Below are positions 1 through 7,033 of a stretch of DNA of 22,148 nt, in pieces. Location: contig JAJPYH010000250.1 in NCBI GenBank assembly GCA_021205045.1, positions 1 through 22,148 on the forward strand. The letters are read 5' to 3'. Under the pieces are notes generated by a model. That model was not told where the DNA came from, searched no databases, and saw nothing but the letters and a program-made list of their open reading frames with translations. The translations under genes were made by a program, and so were the position numbers. This stretch comes from Lachnospiraceae bacterium. GTDB lineage: Bacteria; Bacillota; Clostridia; Lachnospirales; Lachnospiraceae. How positions within the stretch are numbered: position 1 is the first letter of the stretch; the number at the start of each line of letters is the position of its first letter.

Positions 1-11
1 AAGCTGCTATG

Positions 12-59
12 ACGGCTGGTATATCGGTACTTCATACCGCCGTGAATAATACAGGTTAA
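12..59. repeat. Hairpin with a tail resembling the palindrome at the window's right end
   Basis: An imperfect inverted repeat pairs 12-22 with 34-43 (10 bp, one bulged base, 11-nt loop). It is followed by GCCGTGAATAATACAGGTT at 39-57 or so, which resembles the right arm of the large palindrome at 22073-22093 (GCCGTGAAAAGTAACCGTGTT): the first eight bases are identical and the rest is similar. It may be the truncated end of a related repeat element cut by the window edge. Short open frames run into this stretch and stop at 49 and 59, but neither fragment is recognisable. Chance similarity is possible. Confidence 0.25.
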
Positions 60-79
60 ATACGGATTGGAGTTGTAAA

Positions 80-295
80 ATGTATAGATATCAAATTATC
101 ATGTATTGGTCAGAAATTGATAACTGTTATGTTACAGAAGTTCCGGAACTTCCAGGATGTATGTCTGACGGAAAAACGCCTGTAGAAGCAATGAAAAACA
201 CACAGGAGGTCATAGGCGTATGGCTGGAATGTGCCAGGGAAGATGGAAGGGAGATCCCGAGACCGACTTATAACAGATCGCTGATTACGATATAA
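80..295 (+). CDS. HicB-family antitoxin-like protein
   Basis: A 71-residue protein made almost entirely of the HicB fold. It has the typical YWSE-x-D...YV-x-EVPELPGC core (residues 9-27), then the GKTPVEAMKNTQEVI helix and the WLECAREDGREIPRP tail. In HicAB systems HicB neutralises the RNA-cleaving HicA toxin and often represses its own operon. There is no C-terminal DNA-binding extension, so this is the short form. HicA normally lies just upstream, but only 79 bases are visible there and they do not encode a recognisable HicA end, so this may be an orphan or have a partner outside the window. A GGAG-like site precedes the ATG. The family call is firm; the toxin-antitoxin role is inferred. 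Confidence 0.8.
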   Translation: MYRYQIIMYWSEIDNCYVTEVPELPGCMSDGKTPVEAMKNTQEVIGVWLECAREDGREIPRPTYNRSLITI

Positions 296-308
296 TAATT
301 CCTTTGTC

Positions 309-353
309 CAATCTGTTTTTCAGATTGAAAATATACAATAAATATGATAAGAT
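309..353 (+). promoter_or_regulatory. Candidate pyrE promoter overlapped by a perfect inverted repeat
   Basis: TTGAAA (325-330), 17 bases, then TAAGAT (348-353) make a plausible sigma-A promoter for pyrE. A perfect 7-bp inverted repeat, CAATCTG (309-315) and CAGATTG (321-327) around TTTTT, covers the start of the -35 box. It could be an operator or a small hairpin at the end of the hicB transcript. No T-tract follows, so it is not a standard terminator. Confidence 0.4.
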
Positions 354-399
354 CGAACAGGCAGTATCAACCAGATATTCACAGGCGGGAGGAAGAAAA

Positions 400-1074
400 G
401 TGGAACAGTACAAGCAGGATTTTATCGGATTTATGGTGGACTCTCATGTGCTCAAATTCGGCGAGTTTACGTTAAAGAGCGGCAGAAAGAGCCCATTTTT
501 TATGAATGCGGGAGCTTATGTGACCGGCGCGCAGCTGCAAAAGCTGGGAGAGTATTACGCCAGGGCGATCCATGAGAATTTCGGGGATGATTTTGATGTG
601 CTGTTCGGACCGGCCTACAAGGGCATTCCGTTGTCCGTGGCCACGGTCATCGCCTATTCGCAGCTGTATGGGAAGGAGATTCGTTATTGCTCCAACCGCA
701 AGGAGGTCAAGGATCATGGGGATACCGGCATTCTGCTGGGCAGTGCCTTAAAGAACGGCGACAGGGTGGTGATTATCGAGGATGTGACCACTTCCGGCAA
801 ATCTATTGAGGAGACTGTTCCGATTTTGAAGGCGCAGGCCGATGTGGAGGTGAAGGGGCTGATGGTGTCCTTAAACCGCATGGAGAAGGGAAAGGACGGC
901 CAGGTCAGCGCCCTGCAGGAGATTAAGGAAAAATACGGAATCGAGGCCCGCGCCATTGTGACCATGGCAGAGGTGACGGAGTATCTGTATAACAGGCCGT
1001 ACAAGGGCGAGGTTGTGATCAATGACACCATCAAAGACGCGCTGGATGCTTATTATGCGCAGTATGGAGCCTGA
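400..1074 (+). CDS. pyrE: Orotate phosphoribosyltransferase
   Basis: Transfers orotate to PRPP to form orotidine 5'-phosphate, the penultimate step of UMP synthesis, in the cytoplasm. The PRPP-binding motif VVIIEDVTTSGKS lies at about residues 123-135. The flexible-loop region with GPAYKGIPLS, YCSNRKEVKDHG and the early FTLKSGRKSPFFMN segment are all present. The 224-residue length is normal. The frame is open further upstream to a TTG at 304, but the GTG at 400 is chosen because GGGAGGA lies 5-10 bases before it and the protein then begins EQYKQDF, as expected for the family. The last codons and stop are part of a tandem repeat that continues downstream. Confidence 0.95.
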   Translation: MEQYKQDFIGFMVDSHVLKFGEFTLKSGRKSPFFMNAGAYVTGAQLQKLGEYYARAIHENFGDDFDVLFGPAYKGIPLSVATVIAYSQLYGKEIRYCSNRKEVKDHGDTGILLGSALKNGDRVVIIEDVTTSGKSIEETVPILKAQADVEVKGLMVSLNRMEKGKDGQVSALQEIKEKYGIEARAIVTMAEVTEYLYNRPYKGEVVINDTIKDALDAYYAQYGA

Positions 1075-1212
1075 GAGAGTGAAGCTGCACATCATGCGCG
1101 GTACGGAGCCTGAAAAGGTGAAGCTGCACATTACGAGCAATATGGAGCCTGAGCAAGTGCAAACTGCATATCATGCGCAGTATGGAGCCTGAAAAAACGG
1201 AAAATGCATATA
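1055..1212 (+). repeat. Tandem array of four 39-40 bp units including the pyrE stop
   Basis: Units start at 1055, 1094, 1133 and 1173 (39, 39, 40 and about 40 bp). Each begins with a version of ATGCGCAGTATGGAGCCTGA and most continue with GTGAAGCTGCACAT. The first unit is the real end of pyrE with its TGA. Units 1 and 2 differ by about six substitutions, all transitions. The 39-bp period keeps frame, so an alternative frame from ATG 1064 to the stop at 1190-1192 reads a 13-residue repeat (MEPERVKLHI, then TEPEKVKLHI). No ribosome site precedes that ATG, so translation is not claimed. Confidence 0.9.
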
Positions 1213-1269
1213 AGAAATCAGGAACAAATAACAGAAATCATTTAAAATATAGCGTCAGGAGGAACGAAA

Positions 1270-1422
1270 ATGCAGGAAAAAATTCACAAAATCATGTCCG
1301 TTGTGGGAAGTATGAGCATCATCGTCGGGGTCGTCACCATTGTGGTCGGCGTGGCCGGAGGGATCCTGATGATTGTGGGCGGAGGCCGTCTTCTGAAAGA
1401 GCGCAATAAGCTCATATTTTAA
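1270..1422 (+). CDS. Small (50-residue) membrane protein of unknown function
   Basis: Reads MQEKIHKIMSVVGSM and then an almost unbroken hydrophobic, glycine- and valine-rich run (about residues 10-38), ending in RLLKERNKLIF. This predicts one long or two short membrane segments with a positively charged C-terminus. A perfect AGGAGG (1257-1262) lies seven bases before the ATG, which is the main reason to call it a real gene despite its size. The next small membrane gene starts eight bases after its stop, so the two are probably co-translated. I do not recognise a specific function. Confidence 0.7.
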   Translation: MQEKIHKIMSVVGSMSIIVGVVTIVVGVAGGILMIVGGGRLLKERNKLIF

Positions 1423-1430
1423 AGAAAATC

Positions 1431-1748
1431 ATGAAAGTAAAAAGAAAATTCAAATATGTGGTCAAGACCCATAAGCCCACAGGAATTCTGGGCTTTGCCT
1501 TCGGTCTGATCAACGTGGCCGGCCTGGCGCTTCTGACATATCGGACCTTTTCCATGCGGGGGGATTCCACCCTGTCCATGGGCTTTGCCGCCTTTCTGAT
1601 GGTGGTGATGTCGGTGGCGGGTCTGATCATGTCGTTAATCTGTATTTCGGATGGAGAGCAGTTTCATCGCTTTGGCTGGATCGGGCTTGTCTGCAATCTG
1701 GCGGCGTTAGCGAGTCTGGCGTGGGTGTTTAATGCGGGGCTGGCCTGA
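1431..1748 (+). CDS. Small multi-pass membrane protein, DUF6142-like
   Basis: A 105-residue protein with a basic N-terminus (KVKRKFKYVVKTHKPTG) and three hydrophobic segments, at roughly residues 18-36, 49-72 and 82-103. The pattern of basic start, GILGFAFGLINV and GWIGLVCNLAALASLAWVF resembles small uncharacterised membrane proteins of Lachnospiraceae annotated DUF6142; this match is from memory only. There is no strong ribosome site of its own. The eight-base spacing from the preceding 50-residue gene suggests translational coupling. Function unknown. Confidence 0.75.
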   Translation: MKVKRKFKYVVKTHKPTGILGFAFGLINVAGLALLTYRTFSMRGDSTLSMGFAAFLMVVMSVAGLIMSLICISDGEQFHRFGWIGLVCNLAALASLAWVFNAGLA

Positions 1749-1773
1749 GGCTTATGAGCGGGATTAGAGGGAC

Positions 1774-1803
1774 AGCCGGTGATTGCAAAGCAGTCGGCTT
1801 TTA
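1774..1803 (+). terminator. Possible intrinsic terminator after the small membrane genes
   Basis: AGCCG (1774-1778) pairs with CGGCT (1795-1799), and ATTGC (1782-1786) with GCAGT (1790-1794, one G-U) around AAA, followed by TTTTA. A three-base bulge and a short T-run make it weak to moderate. It would separate pyrE and the small genes from the purine cluster. No convincing promoter was found between it and purE. Confidence 0.4.
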
Positions 1804-1899
1804 TCATCGGTGATGTTTTTGTCAGCGGCTGTGAGCAGTGACTTGTCATCGGACATGTCTGTTATTGTGACACAAATTTTTTACACAGGAGGAAAAACA

Positions 1900-2400
1900 A
1901 TGGCGCAGGTTGGAATTGTAATGGGCAGCGACTCGGATATGCCCGTGATGGCGAAGGCGGCGGATATTCTGGAGCAGTTGGGGGTTTCTTATGAGATGAC
2001 GATTATCTCGGCGCACCGGGAGCCGGATGTCTTTTTTGAGTACGCGAAGGGCGCGGAGGCAAAGGGCTTCAAGGTGATTATCGCGGGTGCGGGCATGGCG
2101 GCCCATCTGCCGGGAATGTGCGCAGCGATTTTTCCCATGCCGGTGATCGGGATTCCGATGCATACCACCAGTCTGGGAGGAAGGGATTCCCTGTATTCCA
2201 TCGTGCAGATGCCTACCGGGATTCCGGTAGCGACGGTGGCGATCAATGGCGGAGCGAATGCGGGGCTTTTGGCGGCAAAGATTCTGGCTACGTCTGATCC
2301 GGAGCTTTTGCAGAGGCTGAAGGAGTATTCAGCGTCGCTGAAGGAGTCGGTGCAGAAGAAGGATGCAAGGCTCCAGGAGGTCGGGTATAAGAATTATTGA
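1900..2400 (+). CDS. purE: N5-carboxyaminoimidazole ribonucleotide mutase / AIR carboxylase, PurE
   Basis: Acts on the carboxylation of aminoimidazole ribonucleotide in de novo purine synthesis. The family motifs are clear: MGSDSDMPVM (residues 8-17), ISAHREPD near residue 45, GAGMAAHLPGM, and DSLYSIVQMPTGIPVATVAI. The 166-residue length is standard. The ATG at 1900 follows a strong CAGGAGGAAAAA site; the upstream open frame to 1783 is not needed. Whether it is the class I mutase (needing PurK) or class II direct carboxylase is not settled: no purK is in the window. It leads the purM-purN-purD run. Confidence 0.93.
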   Translation: MAQVGIVMGSDSDMPVMAKAADILEQLGVSYEMTIISAHREPDVFFEYAKGAEAKGFKVIIAGAGMAAHLPGMCAAIFPMPVIGIPMHTTSLGGRDSLYSIVQMPTGIPVATVAINGGANAGLLAAKILATSDPELLQRLKEYSASLKESVQKKDARLQEVGYKNY

Positions 2401-2417
2401 GTTTTAGCTTTCGTGTC

Positions 2418-2464
2418 GGGGCAGCCGCCCCTCGGGACTGAATCTTAAAAATGCAATTCGAGTC
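2418..2464 (+). other. Two hairpins in the purE-purM gap
   Basis: GGGGC (2418-2422) pairs with GCCCC (2427-2431) around AGCC. A second stem pairs GACTGAAT (2436-2443) with ATTC and AGTC (2456-2464) across one bulged G. Neither is followed by a T-run. They may shape mRNA processing or attenuation before purM, or mean nothing. Confidence 0.25.
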
Positions 2465-2515
2465 TGCCTGCAGCGGTTGACTGTGGGTAATACATATATG
2501 AGGAGAACATACATT

Positions 2516-3541
2516 ATGGACTACAAGAATGCTGGAGTGGATATTGAAGCTGGTTACCGCTCGGTAGAGCTGATGAAGGAGCATGTGAAAAAGACCATGC
2601 GTCCGGAGGTGCTGGGCGGAATCGGCGGGTTTTCCGGCGCTTTTTCTCTGGAAAAAATTAAGGAGATGAGAGAGCCGGTGCTGTTGTCCGGCACGGACGG
2701 TGTGGGCACCAAGATCAAGCTGGCTTTTCTGCTGGACAAGCATGATACGGTGGGGATCGACTGTGTGGCCATGTGCGTCAACGATGTGGCCTGCGCAGGC
2801 GGTGAGCCGCTGTTTTTCCTGGATTATATTGCCTGCGGCAGGAATGTGCCGGAGAAGATTGCTCAGATTGTCAAGGGCGTGGCCGAGGGCTGTCAGCAGG
2901 CCGGGGCGGCGTTAATCGGCGGAGAGACGGCGGAGCACCCGGACTTAATGCCGGAGGATGAGTATGATCTGGCAGGGTTTACCGTGGGTGTGGCTGAAAA
3001 GTCTGAGATGATCACGGGAGAAAATATCCGGCCCGGGGATGTGCTGGTGGGGATTGCCTCCTCCGGGGTGCATTCCAATGGTTTTTCCCTGGTGCGCAAG
3101 GTTTTTGAGATGACGAAGGAGAGTCTGAATACCTATTATGATGAGCTGGGAGCGACCCTGGGGGAGACCCTGCTGACGCCTACCCGGATCTATGTAAAGG
3201 CGTTAAAGGCTGTGAAGGACGCGGGTATTACCATCAAGGGCTGCAGCCATATTACCGGCGGCGGCTTCTATGAAAATATTCCCCGCATGCTGCCGGAGGG
3301 CGTCCGTGCCGGGGTGGAGAAGGACAGCTACCCGGTTCCGCCGATCTTTCCCCTGCTGCAGAAAAAGGGAGATATTGCAGAGCAGATGATGTATAATACC
3401 TATAATATGGGCCTTGGCATGGTGCTGGCCGTGGACGGGGCGGATGCCGACGCTGCGGTGAAGGCGTTGCAGGCGGCGGGAGAGCAGGCTTATATTGTGG
3501 GCTGCTGCAAAGCGGGAGAGAAGGGCGTGGATCTGTGCTGA
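2516..3541 (+). CDS. purM: Phosphoribosylformylglycinamidine cyclo-ligase (AIR synthetase)
   Basis: Closes the imidazole ring, using ATP to turn FGAM into AIR. The 341-residue protein carries the glycine-rich start GGIGGFSGAF (about 34-43), the ATP/substrate motif SGTDGVGTK (58-66), FFLDYIACG (about 100-108) and GGETAEHPD (135-143), then the C-terminal half with ASSGVHSNGFSLVRK and HITGGGFYENIPR. The ATG at 2516 has AGGAGA nine bases upstream; an upstream extension in frame has no such site. It shares the purine pathway with its neighbours: its product AIR is the substrate for the PurE step. Confidence 0.96.
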   Translation: MDYKNAGVDIEAGYRSVELMKEHVKKTMRPEVLGGIGGFSGAFSLEKIKEMREPVLLSGTDGVGTKIKLAFLLDKHDTVGIDCVAMCVNDVACAGGEPLFFLDYIACGRNVPEKIAQIVKGVAEGCQQAGAALIGGETAEHPDLMPEDEYDLAGFTVGVAEKSEMITGENIRPGDVLVGIASSGVHSNGFSLVRKVFEMTKESLNTYYDELGATLGETLLTPTRIYVKALKAVKDAGITIKGCSHITGGGFYENIPRMLPEGVRAGVEKDSYPVPPIFPLLQKKGDIAEQMMYNTYNMGLGMVLAVDGADADAAVKALQAAGEQAYIVGCCKAGEKGVDLC

Positions 3542-3590
3542 GCCCCAGGAGTGATGAACTGCGCTGAAGCGGAAGATCGCGGCTTAGTGA

Positions 3591-3650
3591 TGAAGCCTGT
3601 AGACCGGCGCTGAGGCCTGTAGACCGGTGCTGAAGTTTACAGCCTAGCGC
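3591..3650 (+). repeat. Three 20-bp tandem units between purM and purN
   Basis: Units at 3591, 3611 and 3631 begin TGAAGCCTGTAGACCGGCGC; the second differs at two positions and the third at seven, and nearly all differences are transitions. The motif GGTGCTGA in units 2-3 resembles the purM end (TGTGCTGA), so the array may have been seeded by that gene end. A degraded related unit may lie at 3565-3580. No coding frame or terminator is evident. Confidence 0.7.
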
Positions 3651-3674
3651 AGATCAGATGAAAGGAGCTTCCTT

Positions 3675-4289
3675 ATGTTAAAAATCGTAGTGTGCGTGTC
3701 CGGCGGGGGCACCAATCTGCAGGCGATTATGGACGCCATAGACAATGGAAAGATTACCAACACGGAAATCATGGCGGTGATCAGCAATAATGCTCACGCC
3801 AAAGCCCTGAACCGGGCCAGAAATCATAACATTCCGGCCCTGTGCCTGTCCCCCAAAAGCTACCCGGACCGGGCCGCCTTCAACGAGGCCTTCACGGAGA
3901 AGATGAAGAAGCTGTCCCCGGACCTGATCGTGCTGGCGGGCTTTCTGGTGGCCATTCCCCCGGCCATGGTGGATGCCTTTGAGGGACGGATCATCAATAT
4001 CCATCCGGCCCTGATTCCTTCCTTCTGCGGAGTGGGGTATTACGGCCTCCATGTTCATGAGAAGGCGCTGGAGTACGGCGTCAAGGTGACCGGGGCTACC
4101 GTGCATTTTGTGGATCAGGGAATGGACACCGGCAGGATTATTTCCCAGAAGGCCGTGTACGTGCAGGAGGGAGATACGCCGGAGGTATTACAGAGACGGG
4201 TGATGGAGGAAGCGGAGTGGGTATTATTGCCCCAGGCCATTGACGATATTGCCAACGGAAGGATACCACTGCCGAAAAAAAATCTGTGA
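3675..4289 (+). CDS. purN: Phosphoribosylglycinamide formyltransferase, PurN
   Basis: Transfers a formyl group from 10-formyl-tetrahydrofolate to GAR, the third step of purine synthesis. It opens with VSGGGTNLQAI (phosphate-binding loop, residues 8-18), has the catalytic NIHPALIPSF segment (Asn108, His110) and HFVDQGMDTG with the probable catalytic Asp151. The 204 residues match the folate-dependent PurN, not the formate-using PurT. AAAGGAGC precedes the ATG by about eight bases. Downstream bases to purD contain a 61-bp duplication. Confidence 0.95.
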   Translation: MLKIVVCVSGGGTNLQAIMDAIDNGKITNTEIMAVISNNAHAKALNRARNHNIPALCLSPKSYPDRAAFNEAFTEKMKKLSPDLIVLAGFLVAIPPAMVDAFEGRIINIHPALIPSFCGVGYYGLHVHEKALEYGVKVTGATVHFVDQGMDTGRIISQKAVYVQEGDTPEVLQRRVMEEAEWVLLPQAIDDIANGRIPLPKKNL

Positions 4290-4390
4290 CGCTAAAAGCC
4301 TGTGTCCCCTGACGAGAGACGAGAATTCCAACGGACAGTCACGGGTATGGCGGCGCTGACCTGTGTCCTCGGACGAGAGACGAGAAATCG
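4288..4390 (+). repeat. Two-copy 61-bp duplication after purN
   Basis: CCTGTGTCCCCTGACGAGAG with its continuation (4299-4329) recurs at 4360-4390 as CCTGTGTCCTCGGACGAGAG and a near-identical continuation. Similarity extends a little upstream to ACGCT just after the purN stop, with a small gap. The copies are offset by 61 bases and fill much of the purN-purD gap. Confidence 0.75.
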
Positions 4391-4440
4391 CGGTAATCCG
4401 TATATTTTATTTGACATGACAACAGAGATTGGAGAGCAAA

Positions 4441-5712
4441 ATGAAAGTACTGATCGTGGGCGGCGGCGGCAGAGAGCATGCCATCGCCATGAGTGTGGCT
4501 AAGAGTGAAAAAGTGACGAAGATTTACTGCGCGCCCGGAAACGCCGGTATCGCGCAGATTGCGGAGTGCGTACCCATCGGCGCCATGGAGTTTGACGCTT
4601 TGGCGGCCTTCGCAAAGGAAAAGGAGATTGACCTTGCCATCGTGGGCATGGACGATCCTTTGGTAGGCGGTCTGGTGGATGTTTTTGAGGCAAAGGGCAT
4701 CCGCGCCTTTGGACCGAAGGCCAACGCGGCCATTTTGGAGGGCAGCAAGGCTTTTTCCAAAGATTTAATGAAAAAATATCATATTCCCACTGCAGCCTAT
4801 GAGACCTTTGAGGATCCGGATGCCACTCTGGAGTATCTTGAGACAGCCAGAATGCCCATCGTGCTGAAGGCCGACGGCCTGGCTCTGGGCAAGGGCGTCC
4901 TGATCTGCAATACCCTGGAGGAAGCAAAGGCGGGGGTGAAAACCATCATGCTGGACAAGCAGTTCGGGAGCGCCGGCAATCATATGGTAGTGGAGGAATT
5001 CCTGACCGGCCGGGAAGTCAGCGTGCTGTCCTTTGTGGACGGAAAGACCATCAAAACCATGACCAGCGCTCAGGATCATAAGCGGGCCGGTGACGGCGAT
5101 ACGGGCCTGAATACCGGCGGCATGGGAACCTTTTCTCCCAGTCCCTTCTATACGAAAGAAATTGACGCGGTATGCCAGGAGACTATCTACAAACCCACCG
5201 TGGCGGCCATGGCAGCGGAGGGGAGGCCTTTCAAGGGCGTCATCTTCTTTGGACTGATGCTGACTTCGGAGGGACCGAAGGTGCTGGAGTATAACGCCCG
5301 CTTCGGCGATCCGGAGGCACAGGTGGTGCTTCCCAGGATGGAGAATGATATCATTGAGGTGATGGAGGCCTGCATCGACGGTACGCTGGATCAGATTGAC
5401 CTGAAATTCACGGACAACGCCGCCGTCTGTGTGGTGCTGGCCAGCGACGGTTATCCTGTGCATTATGAAAAGGGGAAGCGGATGACCGGCTTTGAGGCTT
5501 TTGAAGGAAAGGACGATTACTTCTGCTTCCATGCGGGGACGAAAGCAACGGAGCAGGGAATCGTCACCAACGGAGGCAGAGTGGTGGGCATCACCGCCAC
5601 CGGAGCGGATTTGAGGGAAGCCCGCGCGAAGGCATATCAGGCCACGGAGTGGATTGACTTTGAGGGCAAATATATGCGCCACGATATCGGAGCGGCGATT
5701 ATGGAGGCGTGA
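4441..5712 (+). CDS. purD: Phosphoribosylamine-glycine ligase (GAR synthetase)
   Basis: Joins phosphoribosylamine and glycine with ATP. The 423-residue protein has the N-terminal VLIVGGGGREHAIA loop (residues 3-16), the ATP-grasp core with KADGLALGKGVLI, the TSAQDHKRAGDGDTGLNTGG segment (about 212-231), the metal-binding EYNARFGDPEAQVVLPR (about 285-301) and the usual C-terminal domain. The ATG at 4441 is preceded by TTGGAG. An in-frame TTG at 4429 is the ribosome-site region itself and is rejected. It is the last gene of the purine run; two terminators follow. Confidence 0.96.
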   Translation: MKVLIVGGGGREHAIAMSVAKSEKVTKIYCAPGNAGIAQIAECVPIGAMEFDALAAFAKEKEIDLAIVGMDDPLVGGLVDVFEAKGIRAFGPKANAAILEGSKAFSKDLMKKYHIPTAAYETFEDPDATLEYLETARMPIVLKADGLALGKGVLICNTLEEAKAGVKTIMLDKQFGSAGNHMVVEEFLTGREVSVLSFVDGKTIKTMTSAQDHKRAGDGDTGLNTGGMGTFSPSPFYTKEIDAVCQETIYKPTVAAMAAEGRPFKGVIFFGLMLTSEGPKVLEYNARFGDPEAQVVLPRMENDIIEVMEACIDGTLDQIDLKFTDNAAVCVVLASDGYPVHYEKGKRMTGFEAFEGKDDYFCFHAGTKATEQGIVTNGGRVVGITATGADLREARAKAYQATEWIDFEGKYMRHDIGAAIMEA

Positions 5713-5827
5713 TTTTCCTGAAAAAAGAATGCTTTGAAAAGGGCTATATCTTCATTTTTTGTTGTTTTATGATCTGAAAATCAGGATAGCCAGACGGAAC
5801 AATAGGACTATAAAATAAAGAAAAAGA

Positions 5828-5865
5828 GCCGGGATGACGAGGAGATCGCCGCCCGGCCTTTTATT
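5828..5865. terminator. Bidirectional terminator between convergent purD and antiporter genes
   Basis: GCCGGG (5828-5833) pairs with CCCGGC (5852-5857). CTTTTATT follows on the plus strand, and the minus strand reads CTCTTTTTCTTT after the stem. The loop is long (18 nt) but has some inner pairing. The position between converging genes supports a two-way terminator. Confidence 0.6.
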
Positions 5866-5867
5866 GT

Positions 5868-5887
5868 CAGGGCATGGCCCTGTTTTT
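5868..5887 (+). terminator. Intrinsic terminator of the purine cluster
   Basis: CAGGGC (5868-5873) pairs perfectly with GCCCTG (5877-5882) around ATG, followed by TTTTT. This is a compact terminator, second in tandem after the bidirectional one. Confidence 0.7.
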
Positions 5888-5927
5888 GTGTGGAACTTTT
5901 CATTAATTAATGTGGCGCATGTACCCT

Positions 5928-6920
5928 TTACCCCATCGTAAACTGATACACGCAGAAGGCCGCGTAGATTGCCAGCAGCAGGACACCCTGCACCCGGCTG
6001 GTCTTTCCCTTGATCAGAGGAACGGAGGTCAGCAGGATCATGACCAGGAACATCACCGGCAGATCTACCACCAGAGAGGAATTGATCCCGAACAGGGTGG
6101 AGTTCTCCGGAATACGGAAGGGCGACACGGTCATGGACAGGCCGCAGACCAGCACCAGATTGAACACATTGGCGCCGATCACATTGCCCAGGGACAGGGA
6201 GCTGTGTCCTTTGATGAGGGAGGTGATGGCGGTGACCAGCTCCGGCAGGGAGGTGCCAAGGGCCACAAAGGTCAGGGCAATGACGGATTCCGGAACGCCC
6301 AGGGCCTCAGCGATCAAGGTGCCGTTGTCTACCAGAAGATCGGCGCCCACGGCGATCAGTACCGCGCCGATGATCAGCAGCAGGATCATTTTCCATAAGG
6401 GGCCGCCCTCACTGTTGTCCTCATCGCTCTCTGTGCCGGATCCCTGGACGGCGTCCGCCGCCGTCGCCGACGGCTCATTTTTCATCCCCATCACATTGGC
6501 TATAATATAAAGAACAAACAGGATCAGCATGATGACGCCCACGGGACGGGAAAAATATCCCGTGGTATAGGCCACCGCCGCGTAAAAGACGGCGGCGATG
6601 AAAAAGAAGATCACCGGCGTGCGCAGCGTTTTTTTGTCCACCGACGAGGGACGGACAGCAGCGCTGATGGCCGCAATCAGGGCCGTGTTGCAGATGACGG
6701 AGCCGATGGCGTTGCCGTAGGCAATCTGGCTGTGTCCCTGAATGGCGGAGGTGGTGGAAACCATGACCTCCGGGAGGGTGGTGCCGATGGACACCACGGT
6801 GGCGCCGATTAAAAGCTCCGGCAGATGAAAGCGCCTGGCGATGCCGGTGGCTCCGTCCACGAACCAGTCGCCGCCCTTGATCAGCAGAATCAATCCGACG
6901 ATAAACAGCAGGTACATCAT
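5928..6920 (-). CDS. CaCA-family sodium/calcium (cation) antiporter, YrbG-like
   Basis: A 330-residue integral membrane exchanger with the two inverted alpha-repeats of the family. Repeat 1 has SIGTTLPE (about 44-51) and GNAIGSVICN (69-78); repeat 2 has ALGTSLPE (about 220-227) and GNVIGANVFN (245-254). The two glutamates are the expected ion-binding acids. About ten membrane segments are predicted, split by an acidic loop at 148-172 rich in Asp, Glu and Ser. The start at 6920 is chosen for AAGGAAGG upstream and the family-typical MYLLFIVGLILLIKGGDWFVDGA start; the open frame to 7049 is leader. The Mn2+-riboswitch-like leader suggests the exported ion may be Mn2+ or Ca2+; that is inference. 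Confidence 0.92.
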   Translation of the reverse strand: MMYLLFIVGLILLIKGGDWFVDGATGIARRFHLPELLIGATVVSIGTTLPEVMVSTTSAIQGHSQIAYGNAIGSVICNTALIAAISAAVRPSSVDKKTLRTPVIFFFIAAVFYAAVAYTTGYFSRPVGVIMLILFVLYIIANVMGMKNEPSATAADAVQGSGTESDEDNSEGGPLWKMILLLIIGAVLIAVGADLLVDNGTLIAEALGVPESVIALTFVALGTSLPELVTAITSLIKGHSSLSLGNVIGANVFNLVLVCGLSMTVSPFRIPENSTLFGINSSLVVDLPVMFLVMILLTSVPLIKGKTSRVQGVLLLAIYAAFCVYQFTMG

Positions 6921-7000
6921 AAAAATAAGTCCTTCCTTTCTTCTGGAAATATGGGAGTGAATAAAAGTCGTGTGCTCCGCTCTTTCAGCTTCCGCAATCG

Positions 7001-7033
7001 CTGCCTGTATTCGCAATCCGCTCATACAGGCAG
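7001..7033 (-). other. Perfect 10-bp hairpin in the antiporter leader
   Basis: CTGCCTGTAT (7001-7010) and ATACAGGCAG (7024-7033) form a perfect stem with a 13-nt loop, 80 bases before the antiporter start and after the riboswitch terminator. A second GCAGGCAGGCCTG lies at 7058-7070 and could compete for pairing. No T-run follows, so it is not a terminator. Its role is unknown. Confidence 0.5.

Noticed and set aside
1..59. Possible end of a HicA toxin upstream of the HicB-like gene
   Set aside because: Two open frames end at 49 and 59 but neither reads like a HicA C-terminus, and a hairpin lies in the same bases.
304..399. Longer pyrE starting at TTG 304
   Set aside because: The extension has no ribosome site or family similarity and runs through the promoter; GTG 400 has GGGAGGA.
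1055..1212. CRISPR array
   Set aside because: Units are contiguous without variable spacers and no cas genes are present.
1173..1409. Open frame of 78 codons starting in the fourth repeat unit
   Set aside because: It overlaps the well-supported 50-residue gene in another frame and is composed of repeat and low-complexity basic sequence.
4411..4416. TTGACA before purD as a -35 box
   Set aside because: A -10 at normal spacing would fall on the ribosome site next to the purD ATG, leaving no leader.
5910..6510. Plus-strand open frames opposite the antiporter gene
   Set aside because: They are antisense shadows; the minus-strand protein has clear CaCA motifs in both repeats.
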